From JAFCUW01 sp049898325 (lineage in GTDB: Bacteria > Pseudomonadota > Gammaproteobacteria > Burkholderiales > Burkholderiaceae_D), in assembly GCF_049898325.1 (NCBI RefSeq), contig NZ_JAFCXL010000013.1, positions 1 through 64,000 of the forward strand: 64,000 nucleotides of DNA, read 5' to 3'. Of the stretch, positions 1 through 9,268 are shown piece by piece. How positions within the stretch are numbered: the stretch's first letter is position 1; each line of letters starts with the position of its first letter. The translations under genes and the position numbers were made by a program. Below the pieces are notes generated by a model, which ran no database searches, was not told the origin of the DNA, and saw only the letters and a list, made by a program, of their open reading frames with translations.

Positions 1-30
1 ATTCGGACGGACCTGCTTGCCTTGTGCCAT
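1..30 (-). CDS. N-terminal end of an unidentified gene leaving the window
   Basis: An ATG on the minus strand at 30-28 is preceded by a good ribosome binding site (GGGAGAG, about 4 bases upstream) and opens a frame beginning MAQGKQVRPN before the sequence ends. Ten residues are too few to name a product. The start context is what supports a real gene. Its promoter would lie in the roughly 80 bases to the right, before the hairpin at 112-135. Confidence 0.35.
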   Translation of the reverse strand, partial: MAQGKQVRPN

Positions 31-111
31 GCTGCTCTCCCATCACGTTGGTGGAGCAGGTTTGACCTCAGCAATTCAAATCGGTTCGGGGTCGACCCAC
101 AGCAAACGGTG

Positions 112-135
112 AAAGCGCCTTTTTTTTGGCGCTTT
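112..135. terminator. AT-closed hairpin with an 8-T loop
   Basis: AAAGCGCC and GGCGCTTT form a perfect 8-bp stem around eight T residues. It lies just beyond the end of the Doc fragment on the minus strand. There is no T-run after the stem on either strand, so termination is only a possibility. Confidence 0.3.
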
Positions 136-140
136 GATCG

Positions 141-536
141 TCAGAGGTTGGTGCTGTCGGCAGGGCAGAATCCTTTCGGAAACTCCACATTCAACGGTGA
201 GAACGTCGAGGATTCCAGGCGTGCCGAGATGGGGGGATTCGCAACGTGGGTCAACCTGGCATCGCCGCGAGCCACAATGATCTGCAACGAAGGCGGCGGC
301 GTGGGGGGGCATGCTGCGATCAGGCGTTGCCGTATCGAATGCGCCACCTGCAGTTCCGTCATATTGGTGGCCGCGACGAGCATCAAGTGGATAGCATCGG
401 CATTACTGAAGGCAAGAGTCTCGCCCTTGATCGCCAGGAACAGGCGGCCGATCACCCAGGCGGTACGCTGGTTGCCGTCGATGAATCCGCGGCTGGTGGC
501 GACGCATCGGTGAAGGGGTGCACAATGAAAAAGGAC
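141..536 (-). pseudogene. Decayed Doc/Fic-family (death-on-curing) toxin fragment
   Basis: The minus frame from about 513 down to 350 reads as the C-terminal half of a Doc toxin. It has the Fic-type core GFIDGNQRTAW followed by a helix RLFLAIKGETLAF and an alternating Ala/Leu segment, as in Doc proteins of the GNKRTAW type. The frame is closed upstream by a TAG at 539-537, and no start codon lies before the motif, so the N-terminal half is missing. The position that holds the catalytic His of the HxFxDGN motif is Arg here. The last 45 or so residues no longer look like Doc. No antitoxin partner is present. The fragment starts about 50 bp from the 3' end of a tRNA gene, as expected for the scar of a lost integrated element. 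It is almost certainly non-functional. Confidence 0.6.
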
Positions 537-583
537 CTAAGCAGCGTGAGCCACTTAAGTCCTTGATTTCAAAACACGAATTT

Positions 584-660
584 TGGTGCGGCTGGCAGGA
601 ATTGAACCCACGACCCCTTGGTTCGTAGCCAAGTACTCTATCCAACTGAGCTACAGCCGC
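584..660 (-). tRNA. tRNA-Arg (anticodon ACG)
   Basis: Read on the minus strand, a complete cloverleaf is present. The acceptor stem is GCGGCTG/CAGCCGC, with a D-arm GCTCAGTTGGATAGAGT. The anticodon stem CTTGG/CCAAG encloses the loop CTACGAA with anticodon ACG, and the T-arm carries GGTTCAATTCC. The discriminator A and the CCA end are encoded. It reads CGN arginine codons (CGU/CGC through wobble inosine). Its 3' side faces the Doc remnant. Confidence 0.97.
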
Positions 661-934
661 TGAAGCATGTATTCTAGCAGTTTCGTCTTGTTTCCGGAAG
701 ACCAAAATTTCTGGCTGCGGAGCAAAAACGGACTTGCCTGGTGTGCCGTTGCGGTGTTTTGCATCGGTACCGGAGAGCATGCATCTCCGAAGAAGCAGCA
801 TTGTACGGGGGAGTTCAGCGCTTGTCCAGTGTTGCGTTCAGGGTAATGATGTTTGCAGCAAAGATCGGCAAACAGTCGATCGGCTTGCCCCGTTCTGTTA
901 AATTATCAGCCTGTCCACCAAGGAGCGCCGTTTC

Positions 935-2080
935 ATGACCATCATCACCACCGTCGAAGATTTGCGCATTCTGGCCAAGAAGCGGGTCCCGCGCATGTTC
1001 TACGATTACGCCGATGCGGGCTCGTGGACCGAATCGACCTACCGCGCCAACGAAACCGATTTCGCCAAGATCAAGTTTCGCCAGCGCGTCGCCGTCAACC
1101 TGGCCGACCGCAGCCTGCGCTCGACCATGGTAGGGCAGGAGGTCGCCATGCCGGTGGCGCTGGCGCCGACGGGCCTGACCGGCATGCAGCACGCCGACGG
1201 CGAAATCCTCGCCGCCCGCGCCGCCGAAGCATTCGGCGTGCCTTTTACCCTCTCGACCATGAGCATCTGCTCGATCGAGGACGTCGCCGCGCACACCACC
1301 AAGCCATTCTGGTTCCAGCTCTACGTCATGAAAGACCGGCCCTTCATCGAGCGCCTGATCGAACGGGCGCGCGCCGCCAATTGCTCGGCGCTGGTGCTCA
1401 CGCTGGACCTGCAGGTGCTGGGCCAGCGCCACAAGGACATCCGCAACGGCATGACGGCGCCGCCCAAGCTGACCGTCGCCAATATGATCAACCTGGCCAC
1501 CAAGCCGGCCTGGTGCCTGGGCATGCTGGGCACCAAGCGCCGCTTTTTCGGCAACATCGTCGGCCACGCCAGCGCCGTCTCCGACATGTCCTCGCTGTCG
1601 GCCTGGACCTCGCAGCAGTTCGATCCGGCCATGTCGTGGGCCGACGTCGAGTGGGTCAAGCAGCGCTGGGGCGGCAAACTGATCATCAAGGGCATCATGG
1701 ACCCCGAGGACGCCCGCCTGTGCGTTGAAAGCGGCGCCGATGCCCTGATCGTGTCGAACCACGGCGGCCGCCAGCTCGACGGCGCGCAGTCGAGCATCGA
1801 AGCGCTGCCGGCCATCGTCGACGCCGTCGGCGGCCAGATCGAAGTGCACATGGATGGCGGCGTGCGCTCGGGCCAGGACGTGCTGCGCGCCCGCGCGCTG
1901 GGCGCGAAAGGCGTGTATATCGGCCGCCCCTTCCTGTATGGCCTGGGCGCCGGCGGCGAGGCGGGCGTGCGCAAGTGCCTCGACATCATCCGCAACGAGC
2001 TCGATGTGACGATGGCGTTTTGCGGCCTGCGCGACATCAACCAGGTCGACCAGAACATCCTGTTGCCCGGTACGTACTAG
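935..2080 (+). CDS. lldD: FMN-dependent L-lactate dehydrogenase (alpha-hydroxy-acid dehydrogenase)
   Basis: This 381-residue protein spans the whole FMN-dependent alpha-hydroxy-acid dehydrogenase TIM barrel. Tyr24 lies in FYDYADAGS. The SNHGGRQLDG motif carries the catalytic His276 and substrate-binding Arg279. The phosphate-binding DGGVRSG (308-314) and GRPFLYGLG segments follow. It would oxidise L-lactate to pyruvate, passing electrons to the quinone pool from the inner face of the membrane. The start follows an AAGGAG site. No lldP permease or lldR regulator is adjacent, so a neighbouring substrate such as mandelate or another 2-hydroxy acid cannot be excluded. A gene for a D-2-hydroxyacid dehydrogenase follows in convergent orientation, 7 bp away. 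Confidence 0.88.
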   Translation: MTIITTVEDLRILAKKRVPRMFYDYADAGSWTESTYRANETDFAKIKFRQRVAVNLADRSLRSTMVGQEVAMPVALAPTGLTGMQHADGEILAARAAEAFGVPFTLSTMSICSIEDVAAHTTKPFWFQLYVMKDRPFIERLIERARAANCSALVLTLDLQVLGQRHKDIRNGMTAPPKLTVANMINLATKPAWCLGMLGTKRRFFGNIVGHASAVSDMSSLSAWTSQQFDPAMSWADVEWVKQRWGGKLIIKGIMDPEDARLCVESGADALIVSNHGGRQLDGAQSSIEALPAIVDAVGGQIEVHMDGGVRSGQDVLRARALGAKGVYIGRPFLYGLGAGGEAGVRKCLDIIRNELDVTMAFCGLRDINQVDQNILLPGTY

Positions 2081-2087
2081 CGCCCGG

Positions 2088-3038
2088 CTAGACGGGCGTG
2101 AGTAGGGGCCGCCCGGCGAAATGCGCGCACAGATTGTCCAGCGTGAGCTGGCCCATGGCGTGGCGCGTTTCCACCGTCAGGCTGCCGATGTGCGGCGTGA
2201 GCACCGTGTTGGGCAGCGCGCACAGGGGCGCCGGCACCTGTGGTTCAGCCTCGAACACGTCCAGCGCCGCCGCCCCCAGGCGGCCGTCGGCCAGGGCCGC
2301 CACCAGCGCCGTTTCGTCCACCAGCGCCCCGCGCGCGATATTGACCAGCACTCCCTGCGGCCCCAGCGCCGTGAGCACCTCGGCGTCGACGGCGTGACGG
2401 GTGGCGGCAGTGGCGGGCGCGGCCAGCACCAGGTAGTCGCTGCGCGCGGCCAGTTCCAGCAGCGAGGCGGCGCGTGGCGCGGCGACGCCATCGATGGCGC
2501 GCGGCTGGAAATAGGCGATCTCCATGCCGAACGGCGCCAGGCGGGCGGCGATGGCCTGGCCGATGCGGCCAAAGCCGAAGATGCCGGCGGTCTTGCCGCG
2601 CAGGCCGCGGGCCGGTTGCAGGCGCTCGCCCGCGGCCCAATCGCCGCGCCGCACATAGGCGTCCATCGCCGGCAGGCGCCGCTGCGCCGCCAGCAGCAGC
2701 AGCACGGCCAGGTCGGCGACGTCGTCGGTCAGCACGCCCGGCGTATTGCTGACCTGGATGCCGCGCGCGGCCAGGGCGGGCAGGTCGATGCGGTCGACGC
2801 CGACGCTATTGACCACCACCACTTCCAGCTGCGGCAGGCGGGCGATCAGGCCCGCATCGAGGCCCAGCGGGCCCACCGTCCAGACGGCGCGGATGCGCGC
2901 GGCGACGCTGTCGATCATGCGGCTGTGCTGCGATGCCGGCTGCTGCCACACGTGGTGGCAGTTGAACTGCAGGGCCAGTTGCGCCATGACGGCGTGCGAG
3001 GGGCTCTGGGCAAATACGAGGACGTCGGGTTTTGACAT
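2088..3038 (-). CDS. D-2-hydroxyacid dehydrogenase (glyoxylate/hydroxypyruvate reductase type)
   Basis: A 316-residue NAD(P)-dependent D-isomer 2-hydroxyacid dehydrogenase. The Rossmann motif GFGRIG is at 155-160. The catalytic triad of the family is present as Arg236 (NIARG), Glu265 (DVFEAEP) and His283 (TPHIG). It reduces 2-oxo acids such as glyoxylate or hydroxypyruvate in the cytoplasm. The second Rossmann position and the overall sequence suggest a GhrB-like or plant HPR2-like reductase rather than SerA, since there is no ACT domain. It is convergent with lldD, and the two stop codons share a short GC hairpin (2081-2098). The exact substrate is not deducible. Confidence 0.85.
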   Translation of the reverse strand: MSKPDVLVFAQSPSHAVMAQLALQFNCHHVWQQPASQHSRMIDSVAARIRAVWTVGPLGLDAGLIARLPQLEVVVVNSVGVDRIDLPALAARGIQVSNTPGVLTDDVADLAVLLLLAAQRRLPAMDAYVRRGDWAAGERLQPARGLRGKTAGIFGFGRIGQAIAARLAPFGMEIAYFQPRAIDGVAAPRAASLLELAARSDYLVLAAPATAATRHAVDAEVLTALGPQGVLVNIARGALVDETALVAALADGRLGAAALDVFEAEPQVPAPLCALPNTVLTPHIGSLTVETRHAMGQLTLDNLCAHFAGRPLLTPV

Positions 3039-3137
3039 GGTCAGTGAAGGCGCGCGGCCTGCCCTCCTGTGATAATGGAGGACGATTATAGGCCCCTTGA
3101 CGGCGGCGCGGCGGCATCAGCGCGTGCGCCGTGCCGG

Positions 3138-4250
3138 TCAGACGGGCAGGCCGTCCAGGTCGACCGGTTCGGCCTGCGCCACCCCGCAGCGCGCGAAGCG
3201 GAACGCCGACGACGCCGCATAGGCCGCCTTGCGTGCCCGCATGATCGAACCGAGCGGGCGGTGCGCGGCCAGCGCGTGCCAGGGACTAAAACGCATGCCG
3301 TCGTCGACCGCCTTCGACAGCGCCTCGCTCCAGCCGGCCTGCGGCGCGACCGTCAGGCGCGCCACGGCGACATACGGGCTCTGTTCCTGCGGCCAGGCCA
3401 CCGTGCTGTCCTCGATCGGCATGCTCGACAGGCTGGTGCACAGCTGCACCCGCAGTTCCCATTCGCCACCGGCGCGGGCGAAGTGGGCCCGTACCGCATC
3501 GCGCAGGCCGTCGTGGGTGCCGTGCAGTTCGACCGCCGCCCCGGTCAGCGCCGTCAGCGCGGCCGACACGGGCGCCAGCGCCACCTTGGCCATGTAAGGC
3601 CCGTACAGGATCGGCGCCTGGCTGAAATAGGTGGCGCCCAGCGGATGGGTGGCCGGGTGGCCGCCCAGCGCGATCAGGGTGGCGCTCTCGCCGCCGACCG
3701 CTTCGACCAGCTGTTCGGCGCCCCGCAGCACCGCCGACAAGGCCACCTTCAGGCGCGGGGCGCGGTCGGTGGTGGGCGCGAGCAGCTTCAGGCTGGCGGC
3801 AAAGCGCTTGGCCGACGAGGCAGTAAACACGGGACTGTCGACCAGCACGAAATCCTGGGTGCGGTCGCTCTCGCTGCCGTCGACGCGCGCGCCGTCCACG
3901 CCGACGATCTTGATGGCCATGCCACGCGGGGTCGACACCTTGTCGTCGAGGATGTCGCCGGGCGAACTCGACAGGCGGGCCACCACCGGGTAGCTGCCCG
4001 GCCGGGCGAACAGGCCCTGCGCATAGGCCGGCGGCAGCGCGTCGGCCACCGTCAGCGCGCCGCGCAGGATGCCGTGCGACTTGGCGTGCACGCTGCGGAT
4101 GGCGTGGCCGCCATCGGCATAGGTGGTGGTGTAAATGTGGTGCAGGCTGTGCAGGATGGTGTCGATGGTGGCGGCCTCGTCCTCCTCGGCCACTTCGCAG
4201 GAGGGCTGGTAGCGCAGCGGGGCGATGGTGTCGGCGTGGCGGATGTCCAT
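3138..4250 (-). CDS. Catalase-family haem protein
   Basis: A 370-residue protein of the divergent catalase-like family, shorter than classical catalases (about 480 or more). The segment SVHAKSHGILRG holds the His (His55) that lies over the haem in catalases. RPGSYPVVARLSSSPGD and TPRGMAIKIVGVDG match the conserved substrate-channel region. RARKAAYAAS near 338-347 contains Tyr344, the likely proximal haem ligand. It has no signal peptide. The role is probably peroxide or organic hydroperoxide breakdown in the cytoplasm; related proteins act as catalase or fatty-acid hydroperoxide enzymes. It stands alone between the 2-hydroxyacid dehydrogenase gene and lhr, with about 140 bp upstream for a promoter. 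Confidence 0.8.
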   Translation of the reverse strand: MDIRHADTIAPLRYQPSCEVAEEDEAATIDTILHSLHHIYTTTYADGGHAIRSVHAKSHGILRGALTVADALPPAYAQGLFARPGSYPVVARLSSSPGDILDDKVSTPRGMAIKIVGVDGARVDGSESDRTQDFVLVDSPVFTASSAKRFAASLKLLAPTTDRAPRLKVALSAVLRGAEQLVEAVGGESATLIALGGHPATHPLGATYFSQAPILYGPYMAKVALAPVSAALTALTGAAVELHGTHDGLRDAVRAHFARAGGEWELRVQLCTSLSSMPIEDSTVAWPQEQSPYVAVARLTVAPQAGWSEALSKAVDDGMRFSPWHALAAHRPLGSIMRARKAAYAASSAFRFARCGVAQAEPVDLDGLPV

Positions 4251-4388
4251 GGCGGTGTCCGTTTCCCTGAAAATGCCGGCGGCGGCGCCCCGGTCAAGCT
4301 CACAAGGCTAGACCAAAGGGCGAAATTTCTGCGCATAATCGGCCGCAGAAGCGTCGGCTACGGCCCGCCGGCACCTCGAGCGGGCAGC

Positions 4389-7300
4389 TCAGGCAGGCGA
4401 GGGTGTCGCCGCCACATCGGCGCGCGCGCACTGGCGTCCCACCAGCCGGGCGTGCAGCAGGGCGCGCTGCGCGCCGGGATCGATGCGCCAGCCGATGTCG
4501 CCGCCGCTGACGGTGGCCACCGGCACGCCGTCGCGAAACAGCACGCGGTTGCCGGCCAGCGCAGGCAGCTTGTCGCCGGCCAGCACGCTGCCACACAGGT
4601 TCAGGGGATCGACGCCGGCGACCAGCACCAGGGTGCCGTTGGGCGCGCGGCGGCGCACGTCGCGCAGCAGGGGAATCGCTTCCGGCAGGGCGAACTGCTC
4701 GCCCGAAAAGCCGGCCACGAAGCGCCCGCCGCGGATTTCTCCGCGCGCTTCGAGCCGGTGATACACGGGCAGCAGCTCGCGCCACGTCGGCAGCCAGGCC
4801 GCTTCGCGTTCGAGCAGGCGCCAGAACACCACGCCGTAGCGGCGCAGCAGGGTCAGGGCGACCTGTTCGAGCGTCTCGGGCGGCAGGCGCCGGCGCGCAC
4901 TGGCGGCGCCGGCCGGCTCTTCGGGGCCGGCTTCACGCCGCAGCAGCGCCCAGCGGCCCGCTTCTTCCATGGTCGGGCCGGCGCCGCGGCGGCGCTGCTT
5001 GTCGTGGCTGGCGCGCCGCGCCGCCGGCGCCAGCATCGCGCGCAGGCCGGCGAAGCTGTCGGCGTTGACCAGGCCCGTCGCCACCAGCTCGCCCAGCGCC
5101 TTTTCCAGTTCCACCGGCAGCATGTGCGCGCCCTGCTGCAGCTCGTCGATGAACAGCGCGCCGTCGCGCTGCAATTGGCTCAGTACGTGGGCGGCGCGGG
5201 GCGACAGGGTGGGCGGCCCCGTCGGCGTCGGCAGCGCGTGCCACAAGGCCAGCTGGCGGCGCGGCAGCAGCACCATCGGCGTGCTGCGCAAGGGGCCGCC
5301 CGCGGCCGCGCGCGGCGCGCCCACGCGCGCCCACACCAGCTTGCCGGAGCGGCACAGCGCGTCCAGCCACAGGATCGAATAGTCGCGCAGGCGCAGCGCC
5401 AGCAGGTCCGCCTCCCAGGCGCCGGCGGCCGCCTCCCAGCCTTCGAGCTGGGCCAGCACCAGCGGCAGCGCGTCTTCGCCGCGCAACTGGGTGGCCGCCG
5501 TCAGGTGCTGCCAGTCGAACAGGAAGCGCATGAAGTCGACCGCTTCGACCGGTTCGATGTCGCGCCGCAGCCGTCCGATGGTATAGCGGTGGATGCGCGC
5601 GAGCAGGTGGCGTTCGCACCATTGTTCGACCTGCACGCCGGGGCTGAAGCGCCCGCGCAGCAGATAGCCCTGGGCCTCGAGCGCGGCGGCGGCGATCGTC
5701 ACCGTGCTCTCGGGCAGGGCCAGCGCGGCGGCAATCGTCGCCACGTCCTGCGGGCCGAAGCCGGACAGGCGCGCGCGCAGCAGTTCGACCAGCGCGGCGT
5801 CGCGCGTCCACGGCTGGCCGTCGTGGCCGGCGTGGCCGGGCGGGACGGCCAGCGGCGGCGTGGCCTGCGCCTGCGGGTAGACGGCGCGCACGCCGTCGAG
5901 CCGCTCCAGGGCCACCCAGCAATCGACGCCGGCGCCCGTCAGGCGGGTGGCGCGGCCGCCATCGGCCAGTTCGGCCAGTAGCGAGCGCCAGCCGTCCTCG
6001 CGCTGCGCTTCCTGCGCCGTGATCAGGCCCAGCGCCACCAGCGCTTCCTGCATCTCGTCGGCGTTGGCCGGCTGCGGCCAGGCCTGTTCGGCCACGCTGG
6101 CAATCGCCGCCAGGTCGAGCGCGCCCAGGTCGTCGGCCGAAGTGGGATCGGTCCAGCGGCGGCGCAGGACCGCCTGCGTGCGGCGCTCCTCCAGCGGGGC
6201 GTCGTCGAGAAAGGCGTAGGGGCGGGCGTTGAGAATTTCCAGCGCCAGCGGCGACGGCGCCGGCAGGTCGCGCGCCACCAGCCGCACCGTGCCCGCTTCC
6301 ATCCGTCGCAGCAGCGCCAGCCAGCCTTCGCTGTCCATCGCCTCGTGCAGGCAGTCGTCGACGGTCTGCTCGACCAGCGGGTGGCTGGGCAGCTCGCGCT
6401 CGCCCACCAGGTTTTCCAGGCAGGCCGCCTGGTCGGGGAACACGGCCGCCAGCAGGTCGTCGCTTTTCATGCGCTGCAGTTGCGGCGCGACCTTGCGCCC
6501 GCCCGTAAAGCGGGGCAGGGCCAGCGCGGTGGTGGCGTTCCAGCGCCAGCGCACATTGAACAGGGGCGCCTCGAGCAGGGCCTGGATCAGCAGGTGCTCG
6601 GCGCTGTCGGCGCGCAGGTAGCGCCACACCTCGTCGAGCGCGAAACTGTGGCCCGCCGACAGCGACAGGATGATGGCGTCCTCGGTGGCGGCCGCCTGCA
6701 GCTCGAAATTGAAGCTGCGGCAAAAGCGCTTGCGCAGCGCCAGCCCCCAGGCGCGGTTGATCCGGCTGCCGTGGGGCGAGTGGATCACCAGCTGCATGCC
6801 GCCGCTGGCGTCGAAAAAGCGTTCCATCACCAGCGTGTCCTGGGTCGGCAGGCTGCCCAGCGCGGCGCGCGCGGTGGCCAGGTAGTCGGCGATCTGGTCG
6901 GCCGCGTCGACGCCCAGGCCCAGTTCCCCGACCAGCCAGGCGCGCGCGCGCGCCAGGGCGTCGGCACCGTCGGCGCCGCCGGCCAGCTGCTGCTCGATCG
7001 CGCCGCGCAGGCGCGCCACCCCCATCGACAGGGCGTCGCTGCGCCCGGGCGCCTCGCCCAGCCAGAACGGGATGTTCGGTGGCGCGCCGCGGGCGTCTTC
7101 GACACGCACCTTGCCGGCGTCGATCTTCAGGATGCTGTAGGAGGTATTGCCGAGCTGGAAAATGTCGCCCGCCAGGCTCTCGACGGCGAAGTCCTCGTTG
7201 ACGGTGCCCACCGCGTGGCCTTGCGGCTCGAGCAGCACGGCGTAGTCGGCGTTGTCGGGGATGGTGCCGCCCGAGGTGACGGCGGCCAGCTTGCCGCCGC

Positions 7301-8756
7301 GGCGCGCGCGCAGGCTTGCGCTGGCGGCGTCGCGGTGCAGGTAGGCGCCGCGCTGGCCGACGCGGGTGGCGTAGCCGTCGGCCAGCATGCGCAGCACGGC
7401 GTCGTATTGTTCGCGGCGCAGGCCCGCATACGGCGCGGCGCCCCGCAGCAGCGCGAACAGGGCGTCTTCGCCCCACTCGCGGTTGGCCACTTCGGCGACG
7501 ATGTGCTGGGCCAGCACGTCGAGCGGCGCGCGCGGCAGGCGCAGGGTATCGAGTTCGCCGCGGCGCACGCAGTCGAGCAGCGCCGCGCATTCGACCAGGT
7601 CGTCGCGCGAGGTGGGGAACAGGCGGCCCTTGGGCGTGCCGCCCACCTGGTGGCCGGAGCGGCCCACGCGCTGCAGGAAGGCGGCGATATTGCGCGGCGA
7701 GCCCACCTGGCAGACCAGGTCGACGTCGCCGATGTCGATGCCCAGCTCGAGCGAGGCGGTGGCGATCAGCACCTGCAACTGGCCCCGCTTCAGGCGCTGC
7801 TCGGCGTCGAGCCGGGTTTCCTTTGCCAGGCTGCCGTGGTGGGCCGCCACCAGTTGCGCGCCCAGCCGCTCGCCCAGGTGGCGCGCCAGCCGTTCGGCCA
7901 TGCGCCGCGTGTTGACGAAAATGAGCGTGGTCCGGTGCAGCACCGCCAGTTCGGCCATGCGGTCGTAGACGCGCTCCCACACCTCGTTGGCCATCACCGC
8001 CTCCAGCGGCAGCGGCGGCAGTTCGAGCGCCAGGTCGCGCGCGCGCGCGTGGCCGACGTCGACGATGGCGCAGGCGCCGGCGGCGCCGACCAGAAACTCG
8101 GCCATGCGCGACAAGGGCTTCTGGGTGGCCGACAGGCCGATGCGCACGCTTTTACGCCCGCCCAGGCTGTCGAGGCGCTCGAGACTGAGCGCCAGGTGGC
8201 TGCCACGCTTGCTGGCGGCCACCGCGTGGATCTCGTCGACGATGACGGTGCGCACAGTGGCGAGCATGGCGCGCCCGCTGTCCGAGCCGAGCAGCACGTA
8301 CAGCGACTCCGGCGTGGTGACGAGGATGTGCGGCGCGCGCCGCTTCATGGCGTTGCGCTCGGCCGGCGTGGTGTCCCCCGTGCGCACGGCGCTGCGGATG
8401 CCGTGCGGGGGCAGGCCCAGGCGCGCCAGTTGCGCGCCGATGCCGGCCAGCGGCGCTTCCAGGTTGACGCGGATGTCGTTCGACAGCGCCTTCAGGGGAG
8501 AAATGTAGAGTACCCGCGTTTCGTCCGGCAAGGGCGCCTCGCCGCTGGCGCGCACCAGCACGTCGAGCGCGGCGAGAAAGGCCGTCAGGGTCTTGCCCGA
8601 GCCCGTGGGCGCCGCCACCAGGGTGTTGCGCCCGCCCTGGATCAGCGGCCAGGCGCGCAGCTGCGCCTCGGTGGCAGTGGGGAAGCTGGCATCGAACCAC
8701 GCCGCCACGGCGGGGTGGAAGTCGTGGCTGGCAGGGGTGGGGGCGCGCTTGCTCAT
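4389..8756 (-). CDS. lhr: Large ATP-dependent helicase Lhr
   Basis: A 1455-residue superfamily-2 helicase, close to the length of E. coli Lhr (1538). Seen in order: Walker A APTGSGKT (49-56), a DEIH box (174-177) and SAT (209-211). The second RecA domain contains RVGRSGHQVGG, and the long Lhr-specific winged-helix and C-terminal region follows. Lhr unwinds DNA and RNA:DNA hybrids with 3'-5' polarity and is tied to DNA repair. The ATG at 8756 is preferred over an in-frame TTG 36 bases upstream because family members begin close to this point; neither has a strong ribosome binding site. No ligase or exonuclease partner of the mycobacterial type is adjacent. A very long frame on the opposite strand is a shadow of its GC-rich codons. 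Confidence 0.92.
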   Translation of the reverse strand: MSKRAPTPASHDFHPAVAAWFDASFPTATEAQLRAWPLIQGGRNTLVAAPTGSGKTLTAFLAALDVLVRASGEAPLPDETRVLYISPLKALSNDIRVNLEAPLAGIGAQLARLGLPPHGIRSAVRTGDTTPAERNAMKRRAPHILVTTPESLYVLLGSDSGRAMLATVRTVIVDEIHAVAASKRGSHLALSLERLDSLGGRKSVRIGLSATQKPLSRMAEFLVGAAGACAIVDVGHARARDLALELPPLPLEAVMANEVWERVYDRMAELAVLHRTTLIFVNTRRMAERLARHLGERLGAQLVAAHHGSLAKETRLDAEQRLKRGQLQVLIATASLELGIDIGDVDLVCQVGSPRNIAAFLQRVGRSGHQVGGTPKGRLFPTSRDDLVECAALLDCVRRGELDTLRLPRAPLDVLAQHIVAEVANREWGEDALFALLRGAAPYAGLRREQYDAVLRMLADGYATRVGQRGAYLHRDAASASLRARRGGKLAAVTSGGTIPDNADYAVLLEPQGHAVGTVNEDFAVESLAGDIFQLGNTSYSILKIDAGKVRVEDARGAPPNIPFWLGEAPGRSDALSMGVARLRGAIEQQLAGGADGADALARARAWLVGELGLGVDAADQIADYLATARAALGSLPTQDTLVMERFFDASGGMQLVIHSPHGSRINRAWGLALRKRFCRSFNFELQAAATEDAIILSLSAGHSFALDEVWRYLRADSAEHLLIQALLEAPLFNVRWRWNATTALALPRFTGGRKVAPQLQRMKSDDLLAAVFPDQAACLENLVGERELPSHPLVEQTVDDCLHEAMDSEGWLALLRRMEAGTVRLVARDLPAPSPLALEILNARPYAFLDDAPLEERRTQAVLRRRWTDPTSADDLGALDLAAIASVAEQAWPQPANADEMQEALVALGLITAQEAQREDGWRSLLAELADGGRATRLTGAGVDCWVALERLDGVRAVYPQAQATPPLAVPPGHAGHDGQPWTRDAALVELLRARLSGFGPQDVATIAAALALPESTVTIAAAALEAQGYLLRGRFSPGVQVEQWCERHLLARIHRYTIGRLRRDIEPVEAVDFMRFLFDWQHLTAATQLRGEDALPLVLAQLEGWEAAAGAWEADLLALRLRDYSILWLDALCRSGKLVWARVGAPRAAAGGPLRSTPMVLLPRRQLALWHALPTPTGPPTLSPRAAHVLSQLQRDGALFIDELQQGAHMLPVELEKALGELVATGLVNADSFAGLRAMLAPAARRASHDKQRRRGAGPTMEEAGRWALLRREAGPEEPAGAASARRRLPPETLEQVALTLLRRYGVVFWRLLEREAAWLPTWRELLPVYHRLEARGEIRGGRFVAGFSGEQFALPEAIPLLRDVRRRAPNGTLVLVAGVDPLNLCGSVLAGDKLPALAGNRVLFRDGVPVATVSGGDIGWRIDPGAQRALLHARLVGRQCARADVAATPSPA

Positions 8757-8838
8757 CTCAGGCCCATATGCGGGCGCCGACGCGAACGACAAGCGGCGCG
8801 GCGCCGTTCAGTTCAATTTATGCGCAACTGCGCATAAA

Positions 8839-9138
8839 TTAGAAACCCGTCTGTATCGGCTGGGTGTGGGTGACGGTGGGCGGGCCGGCGAAAAAGCCGC
8901 CGACGAGGGCGCGCCAGGCCTGGAAATCGGCGCTCTGGCGAAAGTGCACCTCGTGGTCTTCCAGCGTGGCCCAGCCGACCATCAGCACGTACATGTCCGG
9001 CTCCTCGATGCGCTGCTCGATGCGCATCGAGGAGCAGCCGCGCGCGCGGCGGAACAGGGGCGCGGCCTGGGCGACAGCGTTCAGGAAAGCCTCGCTGGTG
9101 CCGGGCTGGATGCGGATTTCGGCGAATTCGGTGATCAT
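8839..9138 (-). CDS. Antibiotic biosynthesis monooxygenase (ABM) domain protein
   Basis: A 99-residue protein with the ferredoxin-like ABM fold. It begins MITEFAEIRIQPG, followed by an amphipathic helix, the RRARGCSSMRIEQ strand and the MYVLMVGWATLEDHEVHFRQS segment typical of the family. ABM proteins are dimeric, cofactor-free oxygenases or haem/quinol-binding proteins, and most are uncharacterised. The internal ATG at 9138 is chosen because it starts the domain directly; an in-frame ATG 42 bases upstream would add a cysteine-rich tail. It is divergent from the ASCH gene and about 80 bp from the lhr start. Confidence 0.75.
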   Translation of the reverse strand: MITEFAEIRIQPGTSEAFLNAVAQAAPLFRRARGCSSMRIEQRIEEPDMYVLMVGWATLEDHEVHFRQSADFQAWRALVGGFFAGPPTVTHTQPIQTGF

Positions 9139-9268
9139 GGGGGAGCCTGTCGGTGGTTGGAATGAACAGCAGCTTATCACTACGCCGGGGTATGCGGGCG
9201 CGTCAAGATTGCCGGATGATCAATAGTCGATTATGCTCGACGCCTGCCCCCACCAACAATGGCCAGCC

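Noticed and set aside
2081..2098. Hairpin CGCCCG-GCTAGA-CGGGCG at the shared end of lldD and the dehydrogenase gene
   Set aside because: There is no T-run on either strand, and it overlaps a stop codon, so I do not call it a terminator.
6345..8837. Very long open frame on the plus strand opposite lhr (also 3069-5981)
   Set aside because: Composition is Gln/Arg/Ala-rich without motifs, and the other strand encodes a complete, well-supported helicase. In GC-rich DNA such antisense frames are common.
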